64,000 nucleotides of DNA from Puccinellia tenuiflora (GCA_012064385.1 QRDG01001346.1:272510-336509); one strand, 5' to 3'. Numbered from the stretch's first letter, positions 31,853 to 43,846 are shown. Notes: generated by a model not told the origin, from the sequence alone. Numbers and translations are program-made.

Positions 31853-32596
31853 GGTTCAAAGAGGGTTGGTTAATTCAACGTGGGGATGAAGAAATCAAGC
31901 ATAGAATCGACGGGTTCGTGGGCGGTTTTCTCGGTAGGAGGTTGAAGGTGAGTGACGTCATTGCTGACGTTAGCAACTTTCCTTTTTTTCTGTTTTCTTT
32001 TTCTAACTTTTGATTTAGGCCTCCAAATCATTTCAAATAAATTTATAAAATTTTGTAAAAATCAAAATAATAATTTTGAACACTTTGTAACCTTTTCAAT
32101 AATATTGCAAAATTGGAAATATTCAAATACGGCATAAAGGCCTACTTGACACCTTTATGTCAATTTCTAAAAATTAGGGTTTTATAAACTCCTTTTTAAT
32201 TCAAATAAAATACATAAAATAATATGAGTAATATCATTCAAAAATGATAACCCGTTTTCATTAAAAAATAATTTAATACAAATCATTTTATAAAATATAG
32301 TTTGATAAATCCTTTAAATACAAATACTCATTTTAATTCCTGGGCTATATTGAACACTTTGCCAAAATGTTTTTAGAGTTTATAAAAAAATCCCAAATAA
32401 GTATTTTTATTTCCAAATCTTTAAAGCTTGAAATTAGAATATTGATTAATATTTAAAATAATATACCTTTGAAGATGTCAAAACAATCTTTTAAAATTGG
32501 TTTTCTTGATTTGGGAGACTTTCTTTATTAAATAACAATAGTTTTAAAATTTTGTGATTTTTAAAACATTCCAAAGTTTTGGGATGTTACACAACT

Positions 32597-34171
32597 ATCA
32601 CCTTATGACCTCCAATGAAGTTATGCAAGAGATGGTGGCATTCAAAGTTGCCACCAAGAATGCTCAAGATGCTCGAGCCCGGGCAATGGGAATGCATAAA
32701 GGAATTTCACTTGGGGCAAGGTTGTGGAGCAAGAAGAGGATCAAGCTTGTGATGAAGACATAACCAAGTGGGATCCAAAGGAAGTTCAAGATCTTCATAG
32801 AGATTACATTGCTCTTGCGGCAAGAACTTTTTGGAATAGCCCATCCAAAGCAAAGGAGCTAGTTTACCAATCAAGTGGTAAGAAGGATGTTGGCTGTAGA
32901 GTGAGATCTTGCTACAATTGCCAAAATCAATTTCACTTCGTTGTCGAGTGTCCGTTTGAGAATAGAGAAGACCATGGAGGGAAGCTTGTTCCCAAGGATA
33001 AGTCAAAGATCCCTCACAAGAAGCCTTTCTTCAAGAAGAACTCTACCAACAAGAAACCCTCAAGGATTGTGTTGCTAACTCAAGAAGAGTACTCATCCGA
33101 AGAAGAAGAAGATACCACAAGTGAGGTGGCTGCCATAGCCATCACATCAGCACCATCTTCTTATCTCTTTGAATCCCCCAATGAGAACGTCACCAACAAA
33201 TCCCAGAGGTGTCTCATGGCCAAATCCACCGAGGTATCATCTACTCTTTCTCCTATCTCTAAGACTATGAATGAAATGAATGATGCTACTAGTCTTAGGG
33301 TAAAGAGGAAATTGTTGCTTTGGATCACTTTATTGTTAACTTGCAAGGTGAAACCAAGAAGCACTTTGAGGCTCTCATGAGCCAATATGGTGAGGCTCAA
33401 GCCCTTTTTGAGGATAAAGGAATAATTGAAAGAGAGGACGCTCTTGAAATTGCTTCTTTGAGCATTACTCTTGAAGAAGAACAAGAACTCCGGGTTTCTC
33501 TTGAGGAGAAATTCGAATCTATTGAGGAGTCACATGACTCAATTATTGCTAAATTATTAAAGAACATGACCATGCTATTGCTAACCGAGGACCTAGAGAA
33601 GCTTTCCAAGGCTCACAAGGCTTTGGAGAGTGAACACTCTACCCTCACCAAGTCTCTTGGACAACTTCAAGCTCAACCATCTAAAAATGATGTGCCTAGT
33701 TCATCTACTACTCCTTGTGATCATGCAAATGTTATTGAGGAAAATGCTAGGTTGAAGACTTCTCTTGCCAAGGCCATTTCCCATGGTAAGAAACCTAGTG
33801 GGACTCCTCACAACAAGAAGGAGGGCCTTGGTTATGTTGCAAAGGCAAAGAAGAATGAGGGCTTCATGAAGGATGCCCGGACCATACAAGCAAAGAAGAA
33901 TGAAGGCTTCATGAAGGATGCCCGGACCTTTCAAGTAAAGAAGACCTACATTATGGGTGGTGGTGCCAAAAGGGGCAACACCACTCGTGATGACTTTGCG
34001 GGAAAAGCTAACCCTCACTATATTTTATATTTTGATTATTATGGTGATATGTATGCAAAGTATGTTGATCCACGTGATGGTTTAATTGCATGTTCTATTT
34101 GGGTTGCTAAGACCCTTGTTACTAACAAAAGAGGACCCATTACAAAATGGGTACCTGAAACAAAGCAATGA
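32597..34171 (+). pseudogene. Copia gag, C-terminal part
   Basis: Continues the gag core (MTSNEVMQEMVAFKVATK). After frame changes near 32690-32724 a long open segment shows a CCHC zinc knuckle (CYNCQNQFHFVVEC, 32910-32951), a Lys-rich stretch and an acidic EEEEDTTSE block. A shift near 33300-33320 leads to a coiled-coil tail (EEEQELRVSLEEKFESIEES) with two direct copies of KKNEGFMKDART at about 33850 and 33898. It ends KWVPETKQ and a stop at 34171. The knuckle would bind RNA packaged by the capsid. The copy is frameshifted. Confidence 0.85.
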
Positions 34172-34182
34172 TTTCTTGTAGG

Positions 34183-34352
34183 ACTATGCTTCCGGAGGGT
34201 CAAAATGGGTGCTTGATAGTGGATGCACAAGTCATATGATCGGAAGGAAGAAGATAATGACGGAGTTGAGACCAAATCTAAATCAAGTAACCGTCACTTA
34301 TGGAGATCGATCAAAATCTGAGGTATTGGGTTTTGGCAAGGTGGTAGTCGCT
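34183..34352 (+). pseudogene. Copia protease, truncated
   Basis: Frame reads SGGSKWVLDSGCTSHMIG, with the Asp-Ser-Gly active-site motif of retroviral-type aspartic proteases, followed by VLGFGKVVVA. It is cut by the LTR at 34353, and the rest of pol is not found to the right. Confidence 0.85.
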
Positions 34353-35410
34353 TGCTAACCCGTGATCACACGGTCGTTGGGAGACCCCAAGAGGAAGGTA
34401 TGATGCAGTATAGCAGCAGTTTTCCCTTGATTACAAAACCAAGGTTATCAATCCAGTAGGACTTGAGGATGGCTTGCTAGGTGTTAACCTACTCTGGTGC
34501 TTGTAGATTAACGCGGACCTGCACACAATCACAATCAAACTACTTTGCCCCAACGAAACTGAGAGGTTGTCAATCTCTCCGGCTTGCTGAACACAAAGGA
34601 TTAAATGTGCGAGTGTAAAATATGATGCGAGTGAAATATGACCAGCGAGCAAATGATGATGAAAAGCTATGAGAACAGTTGTAACAATGTAGGAAAATAG
34701 GACCGGGGTCCACAGTTCATTAGTGGCGTCTCTCCAGAAGATATACATGATGGGTAAACAAATTACAGCATGGCAATTGACAGAATTGTAGGCGCATAAC
34801 AATGCTAATCATAAAACAATATAGTTCACCGTTTCATCTAATATGAGCATTACGTCAAAATACATAGACCGTTATCCAACTGCATCTATGACTAATAATC
34901 CACCCTGGGATCGCTATCCAACATGTCACCCAAAAGTATTAAGTTGCAAGCAACAGATCATTGCAATAAGCAAAGTGCATAATGTAAGCAATGTAAATAA
35001 CAGAAGGAAATCAACACCGTTGTTTTCTCCCTAGTGGCAACATCACATCTCTAGTCTTGATCGTTTCTGTCAACCCGAGCTCAGACAAAAAGAGGCATGA
35101 ACCCACTATCTAGCATAAATACTCCCTCATACAACACTAATAATTACTTGGCCAAATCATCCACTAGCATCGGAGAGCATGCAAGATCATAGATAAAACA
35201 TAGCATAGATGAACAAGAGTAATGATTCTACAATTAATCGGATCCACGCAAACACATCATGTAGCAATTACATATAGACGATCTTGATCATGTTAGGCAA
35301 CTCACACGATAAGCAATGGAGTACAAGGATGAGAGACAACCATCTAGCTACTGCCATGGACCCGTAGTCCCGTGATGGACTACTCACGCATCACTTCGGA
35401 GGCACGCAGG
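34353..35410 (-). repeat. LTR-type sequence in minus orientation cutting the Copia protease
   Basis: Starts TGCTAACCCGTGATCACACGG immediately after the coding sequence. On the minus strand it resembles the 3' half of Athila/Fatima-like LTR sequence of cool-season grasses (for example GTTTTATCTATGATCTTGCATGC and CATCATACCTTCCTCTTGGGG). A duplication of TCGCT (34348-34352) on the far side was not found, so the right edge is approximate. Confidence 0.6.
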
Positions 35411-35735
35411 ACGACCATGGGAGAGTGAATAGGCGGAAGAGGAGAGAAAGGTGCAGCTCTCTTCCCGCCGCCACCTCTCCATCGCAAGCGAGGAAAGTCT
35501 CCCCGACCTGTCGAGTCGTGGATTTATCGCCCAGGGAGAAGACGTGGAAAGGGCTGGGCTACCCTCCCCCAGCGACAACCAAATGGCTAGGTGGGTTGCC
35601 CCGGGTCTATTCGGCCCGTGGAATGTCAGCCCAGGAAAAGAGGACGGATCCGCTCGGGATTCCTTGCTGCCAAATGAGGCCTAAATGGGGATAGAGGAAG
35701 AGCACCAGCAGGATCCAGATTATTTGGAATACTAA
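35411..35735. other. unassigned stretch left of the CACTA end
   Basis: GC-rich, no supported gene. It may be the transcribed part of the minus-strand LTR, or a small separate insertion (GGGCTACC...AGCCCAGG boundaries are suggestive only). Confidence 0.4.
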
Positions 35736-35760
35736 CACTACAAGAAAACCTTACTGCAGA
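35736..35760 (+). mobile_element. possible CACTA terminal repeat, second element
   Basis: CACTACAAGAAAACC at 35736 matches a common CACTA terminal repeat and is preceded by TAA. No matching far end (TTTTCTTGTAGTG) was found in the following 5 kb, so it may be an orphan end or a large element with a decayed terminus. Confidence 0.45.
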
Positions 35761-35939
35761 CCTCCGACCCTCCCTCCCACTCACTGCCAGCCACTACGGT
35801 CGCCGACAATGGGGGAGGAGATCGAAGAGAGGGACGATGTAGGGTTTTCGGACTCCATTTGAGTGTGGGAAAGGTGGGAGGGAAAATAGAGTGGGAAATA
35901 TGGTTTTCGGATTTTCTTGGTTTACTCTGAAACAAAATG

Positions 35940-35961
35940 TTTTTTTTTTTTTTTTTTTTTT
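35940..35961 (+). repeat. 22-bp poly-T run
   Basis: Uninterrupted T run. It could be the A-tail of a minus-strand retroposon, but no duplication was recognised around it. Confidence 0.6.
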
Positions 35962-36307
35962 GCTGCACAGATCGGACTTCTTTTAGCAGAATAACACACG
36001 AGACTTGTGAGTTTCTTTTCAGGAACGCTCCTTAACGGTCGAATCTGACTTTTCTTTTCTTGGCCCCGACGCCTCCTACCCGCCGCGCCGCCGGCCCCTG
36101 CCACCTCCGGCGATCTCCCCCACCTCCGTCGGTGCGTCCCTTCTCTCCCCGACTTCCTCCCCTTCCTCTCTCGTGCACCCTCAGCGAAAACCCTAACTAC
36201 CGCACCCAATCCCCTCGCGTTTCGCTCCTCCCAATCCCATCCCTTGCATTCGCTCCTCCCCCAACCCCTTCATCCTCCCGCCGTCACCGTCCTTCTCCTC
36301 CCCCACC

Positions 36308-36431
36308 ATGGCACCGCCGTCGTCGTCCTCGCCCCTCGGCGACGCAGGCGCCTCTGCTCCCTGGCGGCCACCATCAGCGCCCTCAGCGAGCACGAGCTGC
36401 CGCCAAACCCTACTAGAGGGCGACTCCTAGG
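36308..36431 (+). other. possible first exon of an unknown gene or fragment
   Basis: CCACCATGG at 36303-36311 gives a good start context after a C-rich leader with AACCCTAA-type strings. The frame runs about 40 codons (MAPPSSSSPLGDAG, Ser/Pro/Ala-rich) to a TAG that coincides with a splice-donor-like CTAG|GTGAGC at 36430. Another frame across the same bases is also open. No family recognised. It could be the broken 5' end of a gene, for example inside a transposon. Confidence 0.3.
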
Positions 36432-39400
36432 TGAGCATCCTCCCCCCATCCTCTGCTCCTGCCTTTTCATGGGACTCACCCCTACCGGCCCTGCGTGCTC
36501 AGTGGCACCCCGACCACGGTGAGAACTGGGAGGAGGACTGAGGACGTAGACACGGAGATGGAGTGGTGGGGGTACAAGAGGAGACCTCCGGCGACGCACC
36601 TACTGCCTCCCCAAACAATCAGGGCATGATGATGAGCTTTTGATTCGTTATTCTTAATTATTTATGCTGGCCGATTTGTTCATCTCTCTGGACTTTCATT
36701 TTCGATTTGTTTCTCAGGTAGATCTTGCAGTCAATAGAGGTTGGCCTCTATTTGATGTGTGTCCTGTCCATGCTCTTCCTGCAGATCAAAGTCCTTTAGA
36801 GTTATTGCCTTTCTTGCTTTCATCTTTCTTAGATTAGATTTGCTCCTCTGACCTAGAAGGTGGCTAGGTCCAGGTTAACACGACATGTTGTGGCTTTCTA
36901 AGAAAACATTTTTCTTGTGTTGCTAGGTTTGTTAGGTGCCGCTGGTGATGCTTATGGGATTTTATTGGTGAGATCATGGAGGATGCCGGCCAGCGGCACG
37001 GCTCCTCACCCTCCTAAGCCTCTTCTCTCATGTTCACTGGATTTTTCAATGAGGTACGCACGTTGCTTCTGTTCATCGGCTCTTGCTAATATAATTGCTT
37101 CTGCTCCTAGAATAATCTGTATGGAAGACAAATGAAAAATATATTTGGAAATTAAGTATGAATTTGCAGTGAGTAGAGGGAGCATGCTGATGTTTATTTT
37201 AGCAACCATTAAACCATTTACATCACTCGCTTTAAGATTTTGAGTTACTTCATACATACTGAAGAAGCAAACTGTAAAAACTGCAAGGGACTTCAGATTT
37301 TCTTAGTAGAAACACAGGTAAAATTATTAGAAAGGGGAGGAGTGAATAAGAATTAGGAAGGACCAAACATGATAGAAAATTACTTGAGACCTATTTAAGG
37401 AAGGGAACCAACAGCAAGTCGGAAAAGAAAGGATTATCATTCAGGTATATTTGTCTACTACCATGCCGGAGACTTGACATACAGTAGGAAAATTTCAAAG
37501 TTTATCCTAAAATATACCTGAATCCTTAAAATGAAGCTTTAGAATTAGAACTAGCCTACCTTTTGATCCCTTCTTAAGTGTCTTCAATATAATCAAGTGC
37601 ATGTAAGATTTTTGTGGATGGCTGATACATTGACCAAAGTGTGGGAACACACTTATATTTTCAATACTTAGTTTGTGGGTTTCAGTCATTGTCATGAGAA
37701 CTAAGTTGCAATGAACCTTAGTGTTGGAGATGGACTGATTTAACTGCTAAATGTAATGCCATTTTACTACATTTTCAGATAAATGGACCCTTTGGGGTTG
37801 GAGTCTGACGATGTTTGGTTCCTACAAACTTCTGCCACAGAAAAAGCAGGACCTCTCATCGATAGGTGGTACATAACAGTTAGGTGGCTGGAACCAATTG
37901 ATCAGTATGATGCACTGCAGCACCGGCACAGCAAGGTAGTACATATCTTGCAGATGTTAACCATGTAATGTTTGCAAAACTCAGCGACAGTAAGGCAGTA
38001 ATCACCTAATAGCTATATCTCAGAGATAAACAAACTGAACTGATTCCTATGATGCTTGGCCTGAGTTAGATGTAGTTGTGCATGTGTTCTTTTTAAACTT
38101 CCATCCCACTTGCCTATAGATGTGGTGCGGACAAGCTATATGTATGTAGGCCATGTACATGTTTTTTCTGTATGGGAAGTGGGAAGTAGTGCATACTGTT
38201 GGAATTGGCATTTAACATTGTTACCCTTTCCAATATATATTTTGTCATAACTGTGTATCACAATCCCTATTCTTTATTTTACAGAAATTTGGAGTTGATA
38301 GCCAACATTGGCCTGAATGCAGAAATGTAGTGTCATCCTCTCTCGGTCTCATCCTCTGTACATGTCATGTTTTCTCACTAGAATCCACTATGGGCGGTTC
38401 TCACTAGAATCCACTATGGGCAGTTCACCTCCAGGTTCGTCTCAGAGCATCTGTCTCCATCTTTGCCTGTATTTTGATTGGCAGAGAGTTGATTAACTAT
38501 TTAACTATATGTATGCATCGTGTGTACCAAGAAATTGGACATTGGACAATCTCAGGGAACACATTTGAAACGACTTACAGGGAATCGGAGGTTGAATCTA
38601 GACACTTTTTTCGAGGCAAATTAGGTACCTTCTTCCTGTGAAGTTTTTTAGGGACATCTCATTGCAGTGTGCTTCTTGAGAAATAACTGCATAACTTCAT
38701 ATATGTCTGAGTTATGAATCAATTCCTCCCTTGCACCCATGACACCCCCTGTAAGGATTATCCACAAACAAATTGATGTATTGTTGGGATTCTTCTGGTG
38801 TGTTATAAATAGCTTGAGAAGCTAACATCAACTAGCATATTTATTTAAAGTTGGCAGCTAGCTTTAAAGCTAATAGTTGTTCCAATTTCCACTTTACATT
38901 TCTGGACTCTAAATAAGTTCATATCTATTGCTCTGGAATATATCCCTTAGTTTATTATGCTATTAAGCATTTTCATAATGCATATGCTTCTCTTATTTTT
39001 GTGTTTTGGTATGCATATTGACATTGGAGTTGCTTTGGGATCTCCTGCTAATAAAGCGATGGCCCCTCCGCTACGAATCATGGATGTATGACTCTTTTTT
39101 GTCTTTTAGGTTGCACCTCTTGCTAATGAAGTGCTGGCATGTCCTGTACCTTAAAATCTACCATGATTTGATCATGTTTTACTGCTTCTTTGTTAATTAT
39201 TATTATTGGCATCAGAGTTTACAAATGGGTTTATGTTTTCGTCGCGAGCCATGCTTTGGTTTTGGTTATTCGTCCAATATCTTGCATCATCTCTTACTTG
39301 GATGCATCATTTGCTGTCATGCTTTTGTGTGTGGTACACAAGTGATGTGATTTATCTAGAGCTTTAATTTTTGTTCTCCGCAGTTCCAAGCATTTTTCCG

Positions 39401-39615
39401 CTTTGCAAACACTGTTAATTCACCGACTTAAACTTAGTTTTAGCAAAAGTGGTCTCAGATAATAGATAATGCCTTGCCATGGATGTGATAATAGTTTGGT
39501 GGACATGGATGCCATTGTGTTGTTGCTGATGTCCATCGGTCCAAGTGCTAACGATTGCCTGCCTTTTGTGTTGTTATTATATTCTTTTACAACCAATCAT
39601 GCTCTGTTTATGCAG
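36432..39615 (+). other. AT-rich stretch without a recognised gene
   Basis: Intron-like, low-copy-looking DNA. A 61-codon frame at 37783 (MDPLGLESDDVWFLQ) follows an acceptor-like TTTTCAG but matches nothing I know. A 26-bp tandem (TCTCACTAGAATCCACTATGGG) lies at 38372-38420. No terminal repeats seen. Confidence 0.5.
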
Positions 39616-39692
39616 AACTCGTGCCAAAAAGGATGCTTGAGCTCATGAATGCTTAGAAAGTCACCAGGGAAAATGTTGCAGTTCACCTACAG
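39616..39692 (+). pseudogene. GARP/Myb-like exon of a type-B response regulator, decayed
   Basis: After an acceptor (TTTATGCAG) 77 bases read LVPKRMLELMNA, a TAG at 39654-39656, then KVTRENVAVHLQ. This aligns with the second half of the GARP DNA-binding domain of type-B ARR and LUX-like proteins (VPKxILELMN...LTRENVASHLQ), which in many plant genes is a separate small exon. The donor side reads CTACAG|GCAGG, without GT. The exon for the first half of the domain and any receiver domain were not found nearby, so this is an isolated, broken exon copy. Confidence 0.65.
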
Positions 39693-40100
39693 GCAGGCCA
39701 CTTAATTTACATTTTGGTAGTTATCAGTACTGTGCTTCCCTGTACTATTGAGCATAAGTCTGTACTGCAGCCAACAGCTTGGTGATAAAAGACCGTAGTG
39801 CACAGAACAAATTATAAGTAAGAGATATTTTTTGTGTGGCACTAGGCATTGAAAGAAAATATCTTTGGAAGTTTTCATGAATTTCTTATATCTATATTAT
39901 ATATTAGCACGTGGTTTACCAATTAACATTATTTAAGTTCTCCTGGGACAAAGCCATTTCCACCATGACAAACCTTGGTCTAAAAAGCAAATGAGTAATA
40001 CTAAATCTGGAGTTTAAAAAGACAAGTTTGTATCTTCACTAGAATACTCTGCAGTTTTATTAGCAGATCTTGAGACAAGTAAATGACTAATCTGTTATAT
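39693..40100 (+). other. stretch without a recognised gene
   Basis: AT-rich; nothing recognised. Confidence 0.5.
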
Positions 40101-40349
40101 GTGTATCATATGTATCGATTGCTGCCATGCTTGCTTTGTACTTGTTGAAAGGATATCAAATTGACCGTTTTCTGACTTGATTTGCTAGGAAAGGCTTTTG
40201 TTGCTGGTTACACTATCTGCCCGATGAGTTCTGCAGCAGCGGATGCGTAGTGCTGTGGGTGTCGCCGAGATGCCGCCGCATGGTTTGCTTGTTGTAAAGA
40301 AAGGATTAGAACTCTTTTACTTCACTTATATCTTTGTGAAGAGTTGAAT
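40101..40349 (+). pseudogene. duplicated first-exon region, copy 1 (truncated)
   Basis: Aligns with 48727-48935 over roughly 190 bp, including CATATCGATT-like upstream sequence, AAAGGATATCAAATTGAC, an acceptor-like site and GGCTTTTGTTGCTGG. A short frame begins at 40243 (MRSAVGVAEMPPHG) and matches the frame at 48898 (MRAVGVAEMTPP), with third-base changes at CGT/CGG, GTG/GTT and GCC/GCT. Similarity then ends, and the frame stops at 40347-40349. Confidence 0.5.
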
Positions 40350-40599
40350 AGTAATTATTTTGGTTGCTTGGTTATATGTTGGAGTGAAAAATGTTGCACG
40401 TGTAGTATTGGTAGACTAGAACTTGCATGTGTTGTAGATCATTGAATTGTGGTAATATGATACCTTGCAATTGTTTTGAGATATTAATTAAATTAATAGT
40501 AAAATATGCTGGCTATTTAAGTTGGAACTAATTAGTGAAGACGTGTTAGTAAAGTGTGGAACCGTACCTTTCTGAATTCAACCTAAGTCGATAATGTTT

Positions 40600-42325
40600 T
40601 TGTATCTTGAAATCTGCTCAGTTGAAAAGTAATTCCTAGTGGCTTGGTTACTGCAAAGGTCGGGGAAGCCAACGGGACTTTATGTCGCCGCCACGGTCCC
40701 CCTTGGGGTGTTTTAACCACTTGTGGAACGTTTAAACTGCTAGTTGTTTTACGATATACGAACGCGTTGTCGAGTATTTGGTTTTGACACTTCCACCATA
40801 CATATTTTGCTAGCCTCTTCGGTATTGTGCATTGCCCTTTCTCACCTCGAGAGTCGGTGCATCCTTCGCCAGTACATCCACATCCTGTGGGAGAACTTTC
40901 TCCTCTTCTTCTACACATAAGCCCAACATCTTTCTCAAAACAGCCACCATACCTACCTATCACGGCATTTCCATAGCCGTTCCGAGATATATTGCCATGC
41001 AACTCCATTGTTACTTTGTTTTGATGATGTTGTTCTTATTGTTTTGCGTGATCATTTAAGCGTGACTCACGCTTGTCAGTGACATCTACCATATATTTAT
41101 TTTTGGTTTGAGTTATGAGTACTAAAAAGTGTGATGATCTTTATTAGAGTGTTGCTTCTACCGGTGAGGAAATAAAAATAAAAAGAGCCATGGAGGCCAA
41201 ATAAAAAAAAAGAGCCTTGGAGGCCAAATAAAAAAAGAGCCATGGAGGCCAAATAAAAAAAATGAGAGAAAGTCTAAAAGAGCCATGGAGGCCAAAAAAA
41301 AAGAGAGAGGGAGCAGCACTACTATCATATATTTATTTTTGGTTTGAGTTATGAGTACTAAAAAGTGTGATGATCTTTATTAGAGTGTTGCTTCTACCGG
41401 TGAGGAAATAAAAATAAAAAGAGCCATGGAGGCCAAATAAAAAAAAGAGCCATGGAGGCCAAATAAAAAAATGAGAGAAAGTCTAAAAGAGCCATGGAGG
41501 CCAAAAAAAAGGAGAGAGGGAGCAACACTACTATCTTTTATTCTACACTTGTGCTTGATTAGCATCTATGATTCATTTGTTGGACTTTCATATGCTTTAT
41601 GTTGTATAACTACGTGGGGACTTTACGTTTTATAACTTGGCTTGCATATTCCAAGGATGAGCTTCCTCAAATGCTCTAGGTCTTCATGAGCAAGCAAGTT
41701 CGATGCACCCCTACTAGTTTCATCGGAGAGCTTTCATTCTTATAGCTCTATGTGCATCCGTTGTATGGCAATCACTACTCCTCTCACAGTATCGACTATA
41801 AGACTTTCTCTAGTCTAATGGTCATCCTCTCTACTGTTTGAGCCTTTCTTTTTGACCTTCCAAACCCCCATCATTATTCTTTTTGTCATGACCTTACGGT
41901 ACCAAAACCAAGTCTCACACGCATTAGTTGAGTAGACTTCGAAACAGTTGACGCGGGAAGGAAGTGTCTTAGATCACCTGACTGGATCTTGGTCTTGCCA
42001 TGAGTAATTGCTTGATGCTTTGTAGAAAGATTGATGCTTCACATTTGAGACATAATTTACACTTCTTCTTTCTTGACCTTATGTACGGTTTCATGTCTCC
42101 AACGCACTTATTCATGAAAAGTCTCTAGCTTTATGGTCCTTATTATTTGACTATTGTTTGATTGATATCAATATTAGACAATTGTTTTGTATCATATTAT
42201 TCTCAGCTTACATGATTTACATCGCTTGATCAAGTTCATGTTTGGTAGCATTCACCTATAAAATTATATGTTTATCATTTACCTACTCGTGGCGAGTTGG
42301 AATTAAGCTTGGGGATGTTGATATT
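40600..42325 (+). mobile_element. Athila-type Gypsy 3' internal region (relic)
   Basis: Non-coding sequence that I recognise as the region before the 3' LTR of Athila/Fatima-like elements of cool-season grasses: TTTGGTTTTGACACTTCCACCA, CCACCATACCTACCTATCA, AGCCATGGAGGCC repeats, and finally ATTAAGCTTGGGGATG at 42303-42318, the polypurine tract, directly before TGATATTTCC. The following DNA does not match the LTR types in this window, so the LTR is diverged or missing. The pol genes are absent. Confidence 0.6.
41090..41561 (+). repeat. 236-bp tandem duplication with inner 24-bp minisatellite
   Basis: CATATATTTATTTTTGGTTTG begins at 41090 and again at 41326. Each copy ends in several AGCCATGGAGGCCAAATAAAA units and GGGAGCARCACTACTATC. 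The copies are nearly the same, so the duplication is recent compared with the rest of the relic. Confidence 0.88.
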
Positions 42326-43601
42326 TCCCTAACGAGCTTTCTAGACCAAATGCTAGGACAAATTCCTTCCTTCATAAACTTGCCTCATGTTTTCACTTTG
42401 CACACTTTCACGTACACGAGCTTGCAGCTTTGTTTCATGGTGCATGTAAGATAATTTGCTACATGATTTTGATTCTACTCTTGATCCATGATGAAGAATG
42501 ATTTTGTAATACTTGTGATGATTTTTTGCTGCTCTTTTATCTTCAATAGAACATGATGATGTATAGAGTAGACGTGATCATTTGAGTAAACTTAGTAGTT
42601 ATGATAACAAACTTAAAAACCATACTTTTTATCATCATGCTCGAGGACTGGTATATCATTTTATATATTCGATTTGGATGTTCGAAAGCATATGTAACGT
42701 TGTCTTGAAAATTACTGCTTTTGTTGGATGTTATATATACATGCTATTATAATACAATCTATGGTTATGTTAAATCTATTTTTTCTAAGATTTTCTTCCA
42801 ACGTTTCTGTTTGAGAATCACTAAGACTTAAGAGTAATCATTATTAGATCAAATCAGCTAGTTAGAGAATAGAAAATCTAAGTCGACTTATGCAACATAT
42901 CCTACAAACTAGTGGTTGTGCCAAAGAGTTATCTTGAATACCGTGTTTATATCCAAGATATCACATATTTGTAAAGTGGAGGGAGTATGTTGCAATACAT
43001 TCTCTTCTTTCTTACATACATTACATTGGCGATTCAACAAATTATTGATCCACCTTTCATTATTTTGTTTCCGCTCCATGAAACACATGCATGTAACCTG
43101 CTACTGGACCACCGGGGGGAGCTGATGCTGTCGGCCTTCACCGGGAGCAAAAGATGGCGCCTTCCAAGCTGCAGTTGCCGGCCACCACTCCGCTGCTCCT
43201 GCTGCCGACCACCACTCCAGGGACCTCTACAAGGCCGGCGAGGACAGCTTCAGCCTCAGCGCCATGGCAACAAGGTCTGCCTCGTCCGCACCAACCAAGA
43301 CGAGGACGTGCAGGTATTATTCACACATGCCCAAGATCGAATCGGTCGATTTATGTAGATTTAGATGCTTGCAGTAGTTGTAGATACATGTCATGATGCA
43401 GAACTGAAATTTTGATAAGTAGGAATTTGTCCATGAAAAGGCTAGTTGTAGATGCTTAGGAAGAAACTTAATTTTCCTCCTGCTGCCGCCGCCGTAGATA
43501 ATTACCATGATGCATTTACCCTGCTGTTTGATATCTTGGTCATGGTTTTTAAGGCAGTAAGGTGCGCCTAGGGACCTTTTTATCTTTTAAGCGCTTAAAG
43601 T
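42326..43601 (+). other. stretch without a clear gene
   Basis: AT-rich to 43080, then a GC-rich island 43110-43313 with three overlapping open frames and a donor-like GACGTGCAG|GTATT at 43313. No family recognised. A Stowaway-like end, GTGGAGGGAGTA, at 42978-42989 has no visible partner. Confidence 0.45.
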
Positions 43602-43709
43602 GTAAGGCGAGGCGACGTCTTAGACACATAAATTAATCATACTCCATAGCTTTAAACTTCCTTGTTTTAAAGAAGTTGTAAGGCGAGGCGACGCCTTAGA
43701 CACATAAAT
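43602..43709 (+). repeat. 76-bp-period direct repeat (GTAAGGCGAGGCGACG)
   Basis: GTAAGGCGAGGCGACGYCTTAGACACATAAA occurs at 43602 and 43678. The motif resembles a dispersed grass repeat but no element ends were found. Confidence 0.75.
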
Positions 43710-43846
43710 AAATAGTTTCCATGGACGCCTCTGGACAGTTAACCACATCACTGAAACCGAACACTGATGCCGTCGCTCTCTAGCATGTATTCTATGGCTG
43801 CACAACTTACACTGGAGCAAATCCTTCCTAGCTAAATCTGGCCAAA

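Larger units (their letters stand above)
25312..32591 (-). repeat. solo LTR in minus orientation, holding two other LTRs
   Basis: Outer ends read TGTAGCGG on the plus strand at left and GGGATGTTACA at right, so on the minus strand it runs TGTAACATCCC...CCGCTACA. Duplication CAACT at 25307-25311 and 32592-32596; gag resumes right after. Its own sequence is 25312-25405, probably about 26490-26785 (GTCCGTAACCGGGGACACGG block), and 29912-32591, together about 3 kb. It contains an AT-rich U3 (about 32000-32590), a minus-strand TATA box at 31844-31852 and a GC-rich leader. No internal region, hence a solo LTR. Confidence 0.8.
24540..34352 (+). mobile_element. Copia element, SIRE/Maximus-like, gag to protease, interrupted
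   Basis: Two blocks of one gag frame (24560-25311 and 32597-34171) are separated by an insert with target duplication CAACT, followed by the start of the protease (34183-34352). A second LTR cuts it there. No reverse transcriptase, integrase or LTR of this element is seen. Assignment to the SIRE/Maximus group rests on the long gag with a central CCHC knuckle and a coiled-coil tail. Confidence 0.8.

Noticed and set aside
36900..36925. TTTTTCTTGTGTTG as the far end of the CACTA element starting at 35736.
   Set aside because: Two mismatches in the core and no subterminal repeats or 3-bp duplication.
40583..41008. A 141-codon minus-strand frame.
   Set aside because: Lies in the recognised non-coding Athila 3' internal region; no domain resemblance.
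42978..42989. Stowaway-like GTGGAGGGAGTA end.
   Set aside because: No inverted partner with a TA duplication was found nearby, so it was not called as an element.
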